Assembly: GCF_051380875.1 (NCBI RefSeq)
Contig: NZ_JBNYXW010000006.1
Coordinates: 186,001-250,000, forward strand
Origin: Janthinobacterium sp051380875
GTDB lineage: Bacteria > Pseudomonadota > Gammaproteobacteria > Burkholderiales > Burkholderiaceae_D
Direction of reading: 5' to 3'
Length of the DNA stretch: 64,000 nt
The position numbers and the translations under genes are program-made. A model generated the notes under the pieces. The model was not told the DNA's origin and ran no database searches. It saw only the letters and a list, made by a program, of their open reading frames with translations. Below, in pieces: positions 8,667 through 16,051 of this stretch (positions are counted from its first letter, which is position 1; each line of letters opens with the position of its first letter).

Positions 8667-8697
8667 TTGACTTTATAAATGATAATCATTATCATTT
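8667..8697 (+). promoter_or_regulatory. Sigma-70 promoter overlapped by a Fur box
   Basis: TTGACT (8667-8672), a 17-base spacer and TATCAT (8690-8695) form a good promoter. A near-perfect Fur box with core TGATAATCATTATCA covers 8677-8697, spanning spacer and -10. Iron-loaded Fur bound there would block polymerase, so the following operon should be on under iron limitation. Confidence 0.85.
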
Positions 8698-8737
8698 GTT
8701 TGAAATAATGGGCAGGTAGACGGATTAAAGGATGGGA

Positions 8738-8800
8738 ATGAAGCACACAGACTTGTCGCGCCAATTGGCTCGCGCCTTGCCGGGAGCGGGCTATGGGTAA
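8738..8800 (+). CDS. Possible 20-aa leader peptide before the PepSY gene
   Basis: Reads M-K-H-T-D-L-S-R-Q-L-A-R-A-L-P-G-A-G-Y-G. An AAAGG site lies 6 bases before this ATG (an in-frame ATG at 8732 is too close to it). Its stop overlaps the start of the PepSY gene by 8 bases (ATGGGTAA), a layout typical of translational coupling. It lies just downstream of the Fur-controlled promoter. I do not recognise the peptide; it may be a coupling leader or a small membrane-associated protein. Confidence 0.4.
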   Translation: MKHTDLSRQLARALPGAGYG

Positions 8801-9446
8801 TACGGGCGCCGCAGACAAGGCCAGGAACAACGCCAGCCGCGCCGTCTGGCTGAAGCATTTGCACCAATGGCACTGGATCAGCTCGGCGCTTTGCCTGCTG
8901 GGCATGTTTCTGTTCGCCATTACCGGCATTACCCTGAACCATGCCAGCCAGATTGAAGCGAAGCCGTCCATCACGCGCCAGAAGGCGGAACTGCCGGCAC
9001 CGCTGCGGACCGAACTGGCCGCCTTTGCCGCCAAACACGATGGCGCCAACGCGCCCATGCCGGCTGCCGCCGAACGCTGGCTCCGGCAGCAATGGTCGCT
9101 CAATGCAGGCGGCCGGCCCGCCGAATGGAGCATGGACGAGGTGTACTTGCCGCTGCCCAAGGCGGGCGGCGACGCCTGGGTGCGTATCGGCCTGGAAGAC
9201 GGGGCCGCCGAATATGAATTGACGGACCGGGGCTGGGTTTCCTGGCTCAACGATGTCCACAAGGGCCGCAACACGGGCGTGGCATGGAGCTGGTTCATCG
9301 ACATCTTTGCCGGCGCCTGCATCGTGTTTTGCCTGACCGGCTTGCTGATTTTAAAGTTCCACGCAGCCAACCGGCCATTTACCTGGCCGATGGTTGGCCT
9401 CGGTATCTTGATACCCTGCGCGATTGCCTTGCTGTTTATCCATTGA
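8793..9446 (+). CDS. PepSY-associated transmembrane protein
   Basis: A 217-aa inner-membrane protein. Helix 1 spans about residues 30-50 (C-L-L-G-M-F-L-F-A-I-T-G-I-T-L-N-H), a PepSY-like periplasmic domain covers about 55-160, and two more helices lie at about 167-190 and 195-216. The G-I-T-L-N-H end of helix 1 and the W-L-N-D-V-H-K-G-R segment are hallmarks of PepSY-associated TM proteins, several of which sit in iron-siderophore gene sets and are thought to move electrons across the membrane. It is the first large gene of the Fur-box operon, with 30 bases to DUF2271. Role in electron transfer is inferred from context. Confidence 0.85.
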   Translation: MGNTGAADKARNNASRAVWLKHLHQWHWISSALCLLGMFLFAITGITLNHASQIEAKPSITRQKAELPAPLRTELAAFAAKHDGANAPMPAAAERWLRQQWSLNAGGRPAEWSMDEVYLPLPKAGGDAWVRIGLEDGAAEYELTDRGWVSWLNDVHKGRNTGVAWSWFIDIFAGACIVFCLTGLLILKFHAANRPFTWPMVGLGILIPCAIALLFIH

Positions 9447-9476
9447 TGTTTTTCCCTTACTTTTTACAGGCACACC

Positions 9477-9992
9477 ATGAAATTACGCTACTCCCTGGCG
9501 CTTGGCCTTCCCCTGATCGGCACGTCGGCGATGGCGGCCGACCTGGCCCTCAAGCTTGAAATCCCGCAACTGAACGTGGCGGAATACCACCGTCCCTACG
9601 TGGCGGCGTGGCTGGAAACGGCAGACCAGAAGGTAGTTGGCAACCTGGCAGTGCTGTATGACATGAAAAAGAAGGACAAGGCGGGCGAAAAATGGCTCAA
9701 GGATATGCGCCAGTGGTGGCGCAAGGGCGGCCGCGACCTGGCCATGCCGGCAGACGGCGTCAGCGGCGCCACGCGTGCGCCTGGCGAACATACCCTGACT
9801 TTCCCTGGCGCCAAGGCCTTGCTCGACAAGTTGCCGGCCGGTGAATACCAGGTGGTGGTGGAAGCGGCGCGCGAAGCGGGCGGACGCGAACTGGTGCGTG
9901 TGCCGTTCCAGTGGCCGCTGAAATCGGCCCAGGCCGTGCCTGCCAAGGGCAAGGAAGAACTCGGTAATGTCGTCGTCCAACTCAAACCATAA
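9477..9992 (+). CDS. DUF2271 exported protein, candidate ApbE flavinylation target
   Basis: A 171-aa periplasmic protein with a signal peptide (cleavage likely after A-M-A, residue 20). The DUF2271 fold is suggested by V-A-A-W-L-E-T-A-D-Q-K and K-W-L-K-D-M-R-Q-W-W. Residues 93-99 read D-G-V-S-G-A-T, which fits the D-x-x-S/T-G-A-S/T motif where ApbE attaches FMN, so Thr99 is the candidate acceptor. An apbE gene lies two genes downstream. It is probably the periplasmic redox protein of this operon. The family is firm; the flavin attachment is inferred. Confidence 0.85.
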   Translation: MKLRYSLALGLPLIGTSAMAADLALKLEIPQLNVAEYHRPYVAAWLETADQKVVGNLAVLYDMKKKDKAGEKWLKDMRQWWRKGGRDLAMPADGVSGATRAPGEHTLTFPGAKALLDKLPAGEYQVVVEAAREAGGRELVRVPFQWPLKSAQAVPAKGKEELGNVVVQLKP

Positions 9993-10003
9993 GGCGCACT
10001 ATT

Positions 10004-10828
10004 ATGTTGAAACAACTCAATAAGCCACTGATCGCGCTGGCCTTGGCTGGCCTGGCCATGAATGCGCACGCTCACCGTGGCTGGATGGTGCCATCGAGCA
10101 CGATGGTGGAAAGCAAGGACGCCTGGGTGACGGTGGATGCGGCCGTGTCCGACGGCCTGTTCGAGATCGACCATCAGCCGCTGCGGCTGGACGCGCTGCA
10201 AGTGACCGGCCCGGACGGTGCGAAAGTGACGCCAGCGAACACCATCACGGGCCGTTTGCGCAGCGTCTTCGATGTCAAGATGGAAAAGCCGGGCACCTAT
10301 AAAGCGGCCATCGTGGCGCAAAACGTGATGGGCAGCTACAAGGTCAATGGCGAGCAGAAGCGTTTCCGCGGCAACGAGGAAAGCTTCAAGACGGACGTGC
10401 CGGCCGACGCGCAAGACGTGAAAGTCACGCGCACGGCAAGTCGCCTGGAAACTTTCTTCAGCAATGGCGAGACCAGCATGGAAGTATTCAAGCCGACGGG
10501 CGTGGGCCTGGAGTTGGTGCCGGTAACCCACCCGAACGACTTGCGCGCGGGCGAGAAAGCCACTTGGCGCTTCCTGGTTGACGGCAAACCGGCGGCGAAC
10601 CAGGCGTTCAGCCTGGTGCCAGGCGGCGTGCGCTACCGTGGCGTGCTGGGCGAAATTCGCCAGAACACCGATGCCAAGGGCGAGATTACGTTCACCGTGC
10701 CGGCCGCTGGCATGTATTACCTGAGCAGCACCTGGCCTGCGGCCGCGCCTGCCGTGGCGGGCCAGCCGCCAGTCATGCCTGAGCGCCGCATGACGTACGC
10801 GGCCACCGTGGAAGTGCTGCCGCAGTAA
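10004..10828 (+). CDS. DUF4198 exported protein
   Basis: A 274-aa protein with a clear signal peptide ending N-A-H-A (about residue 23), followed by H-R-G-W-M-V-P-S-S. A His straight after the signal is usual in DUF4198 and may bind a metal. The rest is predicted beta-rich: V-D-A-A-V-S-D-G-L-F-E near the start, and a C-terminal Ig-like block with G-E-I-T-F-T-V-P-A-A-G-M-Y-Y-L-S. It follows DUF2271 by 11 bases in the Fur-linked operon. Members are often beside TonB receptors or metal-transport genes. The ligand is not known. Confidence 0.85.
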   Translation: MLKQLNKPLIALALAGLAMNAHAHRGWMVPSSTMVESKDAWVTVDAAVSDGLFEIDHQPLRLDALQVTGPDGAKVTPANTITGRLRSVFDVKMEKPGTYKAAIVAQNVMGSYKVNGEQKRFRGNEESFKTDVPADAQDVKVTRTASRLETFFSNGETSMEVFKPTGVGLELVPVTHPNDLRAGEKATWRFLVDGKPAANQAFSLVPGGVRYRGVLGEIRQNTDAKGEITFTVPAAGMYYLSSTWPAAAPAVAGQPPVMPERRMTYAATVEVLPQ

Positions 10829-10852
10829 GCGGGGGCATCTTCACGAACGACA

Positions 10853-11887
10853 GTGCCGATGCGCCGGGTCTTGCTGCCCCAGCATATTTCCGATCAGGTC
10901 GCGCCGCCCGGCGCCGCGATCCGGGATTTGCGCGGCCTGTCGATGGGCACCAGCTGGTCGGTGCGCCTGCTCGACGTCGCCATGCCGGGACGTGCCGGCA
11001 GCGCCGACTTGCAGCAGGGCTTGCAGCAGCAGCTGGACCTTGTCGTAGCGCAAATGAGCCACTGGAGCGAGGACTCCGACCTGGGCCGCTTCAACCGGGC
11101 CGAGCCGGGTTCCTGGCACAGCCTGCCTGCCGCCTTTTGCGAAGTGCTGGGCTTTGCCATGCACGTGGCGCAGGCTTCCGGCGGCGCCTATGATCCCTGC
11201 GCCGGTGCGCTGGTCAATCTGTGGGGCTTTGGCCCCAGCGACCGCTATGACCAAGCCGGTTTTCTTCCTCCCATGCACGATAGCGTGGCCTTGCTGCTGT
11301 CGCAGCGCCAGCGCCGCCGCCTGGAACTGGACTTGCCGGCGCGCCGCGCGCGCCAACCCGGTGGCTTGCAGCTGGACTTGTCGGCCATTGCCAAGGGTTA
11401 TGGCGTGGACCGCCTGGCCCGCTACCTGGACAGCCAGGGCATCCATCATTACCTGGTGGAAGTGGGCGGCGAGCTGCGCGGTGCCGGCAGCAAGCCCGAC
11501 GGCCAGCCGTGGTGGGTCATGCTGGAGCAAGTCGATGGCGCCGATAGCGCACAGCATCCGGCGCAAATGATGCTGGCGCTGCATGGCTTGTCGGTGGCGA
11601 CCTCGGGCGACTACCGGCGCTTCTTCCAGGATGGCACGGCGCGCTTTTCGCATACCATCGATCCGCGCAGTGGCATGCCGATAGCCAATCAGCTCGCCTC
11701 CGTTACCGTCGTGCATGCCGAGTGCATGGCGGCCGATGCCTGGTCGACGGCCTTGACCGTGCTGGGCGTCGAGTCCGGCCTGGCGCTGGCCGAGGAACAA
11801 GGCTTGGCCGCGCGCTTCCTGCAGCGCGACGGGCATGGCTACCGCGAATTTCTGAGCAGCCAGATGCTGGCCATGCTCGACGAATGA
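10853..11887 (+). CDS. apbE: FAD:protein FMN transferase ApbE
   Basis: Transfers FMN from FAD to a Thr/Ser of target proteins. The 344-aa sequence has the N-terminal G-T-S-W-S-V-R-L, a central D-L-S-A-I-A-K-G-Y-G-V-D motif, the E-V-G-G-E-L-R-G-A-G strand, and H-T-I-D-P-R-S-G-M-P with the Mg-binding region A-D-A-W-S-T-A-L. No signal peptide or lipobox is seen, so an N-terminal export signal may be missing or atypical. The frame opens with GTG at 10853; an ATG at 10859 is equally possible and neither has a strong ribosome site. The likely target is the DUF2271 protein encoded two genes upstream. Confidence 0.9.
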   Translation: MPMRRVLLPQHISDQVAPPGAAIRDLRGLSMGTSWSVRLLDVAMPGRAGSADLQQGLQQQLDLVVAQMSHWSEDSDLGRFNRAEPGSWHSLPAAFCEVLGFAMHVAQASGGAYDPCAGALVNLWGFGPSDRYDQAGFLPPMHDSVALLLSQRQRRRLELDLPARRARQPGGLQLDLSAIAKGYGVDRLARYLDSQGIHHYLVEVGGELRGAGSKPDGQPWWVMLEQVDGADSAQHPAQMMLALHGLSVATSGDYRRFFQDGTARFSHTIDPRSGMPIANQLASVTVVHAECMAADAWSTALTVLGVESGLALAEEQGLAARFLQRDGHGYREFLSSQMLAMLDE

Positions 11888-11900
11888 ACATTTACTTTTC

Positions 11901-13274
11901 ATGATTTTTACGCACGATACGACACGGCTGGCCTTGCTGGCCGCCCTGTCCCTCAGTTATGCGGGCGTGTGCTTGGCGCCCTGGCTGCGCACCCGCACCA
12001 GGCGCCGCGCCGCCCAGGCAGCCAAGGCAGCGCTGGCCAACAGACCCGCCTGGCTGGTGGCGTATGCGAGCCAGACGGGTAATGCCGAGGAGCTGGCCAC
12101 GCAAACGGCGCGTCATCTGCAACTGGCCGGCATCCCCGTGCGCCTGTGCGCGCTGGCCGAATTGACAGCCGAGGACTTGCAGCAAGCGGAACGGGCCTTG
12201 TTTCTCGTCAGCACGTATGGCGAAGGCGATGCACCCGACAATGCGGCCGCCTTCATGGGCCGCTTGATGACGCGCGTGACGGATGAGTTTGCGCTAGCGC
12301 AACTGCACTATGCCGTGCTGGCCCTGGGCGACCGCAGCTATGGCCATTTCTGCGGCTTTGGCCGCGCGCTCGACGCCTGGCTGGCGGGGCAGGGCGCGTC
12401 GCGCCTGTTCGAGCGCATCGAGGTCGACCGCAGCGCCAGCGCTGCCATCGAGCAATGGTTCCAGCACCTGAGCCACCTGGCCGGCACCAGCGACGCGCCC
12501 GACTGGAGCGCGCCTGCCTTTACCGACTGGCGCCTGACGCAAAGGCATTTGCTCAACCCTGGCAGTGCCGGCGGCGCCATTTATCATGTGGAACTGGCAC
12601 CAGTTGCCGGCGCCATGGCGCAGTGGCAGTCGGGCGACCTGGTGCAAGTGGCCGCGCCGCTGGCACCGTCCCAGCCGCGCGAGTATTCGATCGCCTCGAT
12701 TCCGCGCGATGGCGGCGTGCACTTGCTGGTGCGCCAGCATGCGCATCCCGATGGCAGCCTTGGCCTGGCGTCGGGCTGGCTGACGGCGCAGGCCGCCGTG
12801 GGCGAGGTGGTGCAGCTGCGCTTGCGCCAGCACCGCCGTTTCCGCCTGGAAGACAATGCCCAGCGGCCATTAATTCTGATCGGCAATGGCAGCGGCATCG
12901 CCGGCTTGCGCGGTCACCTGAAAAGCCGCGTGCTGGCCGGCCAGCGGCGCAATTGGCTGATCTTCGGCGAGCGCAATGCGGCCCATGATTTCCATTACCG
13001 CGAAGAAATTGAACGCTGGCATGCCAACGGCGACTTGCCGCGCCTGGACCTGGCATTTTCGCGCGACCAGGAAGAGCGCGTGTATGTGCAGGACCGGCTG
13101 CGCGGCAACGCCGACGAAGTCAGGCTGTGGCTAGCGCAAGGCGCGGCCATCTACATCTGCGGCAGCCTGGCCGGCATGGCGGGCGGCGTCGACCAGGCAC
13201 TGCAAGAGATGCTGGGCCGGCCCGCGCTGGACGCGCTGGCGGCCGAAGGGCGCTACCGGCGTGATGTCTATTGA
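11901..13274 (+). CDS. Membrane-anchored flavodoxin-NADPH reductase (sulfite reductase flavoprotein-like)
   Basis: A 457-aa diflavin reductase. Residues 9-28 form a membrane anchor followed by an Arg-rich stop signal. Residues about 50-190 are a flavodoxin domain (Y-A-S-Q-T-G-N-A-E-E, S-T-Y-G-E-G-D-A-P). An FAD domain follows with R-E-Y-S-I-A-S, and an NADPH domain with G-N-G-S-G-I-A-G-L-R-G-H and Y-I-C-G-S-L-A-G-M-A. It ends with Y-R-R-D-V-Y, the usual CysJ-type end. It lacks most of the large connecting domain of CysJ and no hemoprotein subunit is nearby, so sulfite reduction is unlikely. It probably feeds electrons from NADPH to the PepSY membrane protein. Confidence 0.88.
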   Translation: MIFTHDTTRLALLAALSLSYAGVCLAPWLRTRTRRRAAQAAKAALANRPAWLVAYASQTGNAEELATQTARHLQLAGIPVRLCALAELTAEDLQQAERALFLVSTYGEGDAPDNAAAFMGRLMTRVTDEFALAQLHYAVLALGDRSYGHFCGFGRALDAWLAGQGASRLFERIEVDRSASAAIEQWFQHLSHLAGTSDAPDWSAPAFTDWRLTQRHLLNPGSAGGAIYHVELAPVAGAMAQWQSGDLVQVAAPLAPSQPREYSIASIPRDGGVHLLVRQHAHPDGSLGLASGWLTAQAAVGEVVQLRLRQHRRFRLEDNAQRPLILIGNGSGIAGLRGHLKSRVLAGQRRNWLIFGERNAAHDFHYREEIERWHANGDLPRLDLAFSRDQEERVYVQDRLRGNADEVRLWLAQGAAIYICGSLAGMAGGVDQALQEMLGRPALDALAAEGRYRRDVY

Positions 13275-13339
13275 TTTTTGTGCCACCAGCGCGTTCGCGT
13301 GCAGACGGCTATGATGGATGTTTCAGTCAAGGAGGCATC

Positions 13340-13891
13340 ATGAGCGAGAGCATTTACGACATTCCTTTGCGCCAGATCAATGGCGAATCGGCCAGCCTGG
13401 ATGCCTATCGGGGCAAGGTGGTGCTGGTGGTTAACGTGGCCTCCGCCTGCGGCTTGACGCCGCAATACGCTGGCCTGGAAAAATTATATGCAGACAAGCA
13501 GGCCGAGGGCTTGGTGGTGGCCGGCTTTCCCGCCAATGAATTCGGCGCGCAGGAACCGGGCAGCAATGCCGAGATCGCCGACTTTTGCCGTGGCACCTTT
13601 GGCGTGCAATTTCCCATGTTTGAAAAGATCGTCGTCAAGGGCCCGGGCCAGCATCGGCTGTACCAGCGCCTGGTGCAAGAGCAGCCACAGGCGCAGGAAA
13701 AGCCGGGCAGCGATTTCCGCGCCAAACTGGCCGGCTATGGCATCACGCAGGAACGGCCCAGCGACGTGCTGTGGAATTTCGAGAAGTTTCTGATCAGCAA
13801 GAATGGCGCGGTGGTGGGACGTTTTTCGCCCGACACCACGGTCGACGATGCCATCTTGCGCGCAGCGATCGAGCGCGAACTGGCAGCGTAG
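13340..13891 (+). CDS. Glutathione peroxidase (Cys type)
   Basis: A 183-aa thiol peroxidase that reduces hydroperoxides with glutathione or thioredoxin. Cys37 replaces selenocysteine in N-V-A-S-A-C-G-L-T. Gln71 lies in F-P-A-N-E-F-G-A-Q-E-P-G and the conserved Trp in V-L-W-N-F-E-K-F. The ATG at 13340 has a strong AAGGAGG at 13329-13335; the frame extends to 13271 without a ribosome site. It follows the iron-linked operon by 65 bases and converges on the DUF2325 gene. No signal peptide, so cytoplasmic. Confidence 0.92.
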   Translation: MSESIYDIPLRQINGESASLDAYRGKVVLVVNVASACGLTPQYAGLEKLYADKQAEGLVVAGFPANEFGAQEPGSNAEIADFCRGTFGVQFPMFEKIVVKGPGQHRLYQRLVQEQPQAQEKPGSDFRAKLAGYGITQERPSDVLWNFEKFLISKNGAVVGRFSPDTTVDDAILRAAIERELAA

Positions 13892-13903
13892 GCACGCTCT
13901 CCT

Positions 13904-15130
13904 TTATTGCGCCGTGTTCAGCGCCGCCGGTAGCATGTCTGCGCTGACTTTCTGCAAGCCGCGCGCCAGGCTAGAGATGCTGGGATTGTCGATGAAGACG
14001 CAGCGCTTGCCCGTGCGCTTGCAGTAATCCTTCACGCGCCAGTAGGCGCTGTGGCTGATGCAGCCGGTCTGGCAAATCACCAGGTCGGCCGCCGCCAGGC
14101 TCGAATCGAGCAGGTTGGCATTGTCTTCCAGGCCGCCGTCGTGGTGGGCGAACTGCGCGCCCACCCGTTCGATCAGGGCGCGGTAGGTGGCGACATTGCC
14201 GCTGCGTCCGCCTACGCATAGCACGCTTTGATCGACCAGGCGGATCGGCATTTTCAGCTTGCCGCCCGTCGGCACTTCCAGCTTCGGCGCCGGTGGCGGC
14301 GCGACCGGGGCTGGGCGCGGCTGAGCTTGCTTCAATTCCGTGATTTGCTGGCGTAATTCCTTCTCGCGCTCATCCATCTGCGCCAGGCGCAGGGCCAGCC
14401 GCGTGCGCGATTCGAGCGCCGGGATGGCCGCCTGCAACTGCGCCAGATCAAAGCGCAGGCCGTCGATGACGCTATCCTTGCCGATCGATTCGGCCCGCGT
14501 GCGCAGCAGCACGGCTTCCTGGCGTTCCAGGCCGCCCGTTTTCTCCGATAGTACCGCCTGGCTGCGCTGTTGCAGCTTGGCCAGTTCGTGCGCCAGGCGC
14601 ACATTTTCTTCCTGCAAGGCCGTAAATTTGCCCATGTCGGCGCGCACGCACGCACCGGCCTGGTGCTGGATCATGTGCAGGTCGCGGCACATCTGCTCTT
14701 CCAGCTCCGTGTCGCAGCGCGGATGCGTCAGGCCGGCCCAGAAAGCACCCGACACGTCGCCATTGGCGACGGCCGTGCGCCACAGCTGGGCCACTTGCTG
14801 CGTCGTCCTGGCACCGCGAAAGCGCAGGAGTACAGGGGCATAGCGGCGTTCCAGTTCCTTTTGCAGCGCTTCCGACAGGCGGTTGCGCGCGCCGCACTCC
14901 GTCACGGCGCCCACGTGCACTTCGTAGTCGTCGGCCAGCACGCGCCCGCCCGTCATCTTGCCCACCAGCTTGCGCAGATAGCCGAGCGGCAAGCCGACGC
15001 CGACCAGCGGGCAATGGCAGGTATGCGACAATTCCCACAGGCGCCGGCGGCGCGAGGCGAGCGCGGCCGGTTCGGCCTCGCCACTGGAACAATTGCTGAA
15101 GGCTGGCAGGGACTTGTCTTTGTCACACAT
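13904..15130 (-). CDS. DUF2325 domain protein
   Basis: A 408-aa cytoplasmic protein. The N-terminal third has several Cys and His residues (H-T-C-H-C-P, C-G-A-R-N, C-R-D). A long coiled coil covers about residues 165-270, then a Pro-rich linker. The C-terminal DUF2325 domain (about 300-400) has V-L-C-V-G-G-R-S-G-N, H-H-D-G-G-L-E-D and C-I-S-H-S-A-Y-W-R-V-K-D-Y-C. The conserved Cys/His/Asp residues suggest metal or nucleotide binding, but function is unknown. It is the last gene of the hemP operon and therefore probably iron-regulated. Confidence 0.85.
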   Translation of the reverse strand: MCDKDKSLPAFSNCSSGEAEPAALASRRRRLWELSHTCHCPLVGVGLPLGYLRKLVGKMTGGRVLADDYEVHVGAVTECGARNRLSEALQKELERRYAPVLLRFRGARTTQQVAQLWRTAVANGDVSGAFWAGLTHPRCDTELEEQMCRDLHMIQHQAGACVRADMGKFTALQEENVRLAHELAKLQQRSQAVLSEKTGGLERQEAVLLRTRAESIGKDSVIDGLRFDLAQLQAAIPALESRTRLALRLAQMDEREKELRQQITELKQAQPRPAPVAPPPAPKLEVPTGGKLKMPIRLVDQSVLCVGGRSGNVATYRALIERVGAQFAHHDGGLEDNANLLDSSLAAADLVICQTGCISHSAYWRVKDYCKRTGKRCVFIDNPSISSLARGLQKVSADMLPAALNTAQ

Positions 15131-15170
15131 GGCGATATCCTGTTGGGCGGTGGGCAGTGTTGAGAGGGAA

Positions 15171-15500
15171 TTATTGCGCCAGGGGCGCGGCAGGGCGTTT
15201 GGCGCAGAGCATGCGGTCCAGGCGTTCGAGGAAAGTGCTCTTTGGCGGCAGGGGCCGGTGCAGCGTGACCAGTGCGGCCCATTGCTGCGACAGTTGCTGG
15301 CAGGTCGCTTGCAGCACGGGGCCGAGGTCGGGCATGCCGGACAGCACTTGCAAATGCCGTTCGATGACGGCGGCCAGTTTCGCGCAGGGGCTGCCCGCGT
15401 GATAATGCGACATCAGGTGCAGCACGGCCGACAGCATCAACTCAGGCTGTTGCCCGTGCAGTTTGGAAAACTTTGAAGAAGGTCGGTCGTTCGCCATCAA
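15171..15500 (-). CDS. Conserved-looking hypothetical protein, 109 aa
   Basis: A 109-aa mostly helical cytoplasmic protein (L-M-L-S-A-V-L-H-L-M-S-H-Y, then L-A-A-V-I-E-R-H-L-Q-V-L). It lies between hemP (81 bases upstream) and DUF2325 (40 bases downstream) on the same strand, so very likely in one transcript. Tandem ATGs at 15500 and 15497 are both possible starts. I do not recognise a family. The position suggests a role in iron or haem response; the sequence itself gives no catalytic motif. Confidence 0.75.
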   Translation of the reverse strand: MMANDRPSSKFSKLHGQQPELMLSAVLHLMSHYHAGSPCAKLAAVIERHLQVLSGMPDLGPVLQATCQQLSQQWAALVTLHRPLPPKSTFLERLDRMLCAKRPAAPLAQ

Positions 15501-15581
15501 ACGCTCCTGTGGGGTGGTTTGGCTGGCTGGCGCGCGCGGCGCGACTGGCTGGCGATTCGGGTGGCAAGCTGCCGTGCCGGC

Positions 15582-15779
15582 TCAGGCAGTCAGGATCAGC
15601 TTGTTCAACTGGGTCACGCGCAGACGATAGATCTTGCCGCTGTGTTCAATCTCCACTTCGCGGCCCTGCTGCAACAGCGCTTCGCTGGTGATGCGGCGCG
15701 CCGCTTGCGCCATGCTGACGGGAGGACGGACGTGTGCAGTGGCGGCATCCTGGATCAAGGCTGGTTTTGAGCTTTGCAT
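15582..15779 (-). CDS. hemP: Hemin uptake protein HemP
   Basis: A 65-aa protein of the HemP family: the C-terminal half E-I-E-H-S-G-K-I-Y-R-L-R-V-T-Q-L-N-K-L-I-L-T is the diagnostic block, preceded by I-T-S-E-A-L-L-Q-Q-G-R. HemP genes are iron-repressed, and in some Burkholderia the product acts as a regulator needed for haem uptake. A Fur-like box lies 23-41 bases before the start. No haem receptor gene is adjacent. Confidence 0.92.
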   Translation of the reverse strand: MQSSKPALIQDAATAHVRPPVSMAQAARRITSEALLQQGREVEIEHSGKIYRLRVTQLNKLILTA

Positions 15780-15801
15780 GTTGGCTTTCTTTATCTCAGT
15801 T

Positions 15802-15820
15802 GAGAATGATTCGTATTTGC
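15802..15820 (-). promoter_or_regulatory. Fur box upstream of hemP
   Basis: On the minus strand, GCAAATACGAATCATTCTC matches the 19-base Fur consensus at 13 positions, including the central AATCATT. It ends 23 bases before the hemP start codon. Expected effect: repression of the hemP-DUF2325 operon when iron is plentiful. Confidence 0.7.
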
Positions 15821-15980
15821 ATTATTCTTGAATGTGGACCGAAAAGCAAGGCTTATTTGTGGGCAATTCGCGCTTTTTTTAGCGCGGCATGGCGTGCGCA
15901 GAGTGGTGGAGTGGAGTGGGGTGGGGCCGCGAGTGCGGCGCTGGGATGGCGCGCGGCAACAGCAGATGGATGCCGGCAGC

Positions 15981-16020
15981 AAAAAAGACCCGGCGAGGCA
16001 TTGCGCGCCTCGGCCGGGTC
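15981..16020 (-). terminator. Rho-independent terminator of the fnr-like gene
   Basis: A GC-rich stem (GACCCGGC-GAGGC against GCCTC-GGCCGGGTC, one bulge) with six A residues at 15981-15986, read as a U-run on the minus strand. It lies 32 bases after the stop of the regulator gene. Confidence 0.9.
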
Positions 16021-16051
16021 AAGCCTGTACCAAGTTGGGACGGGGATGCCC

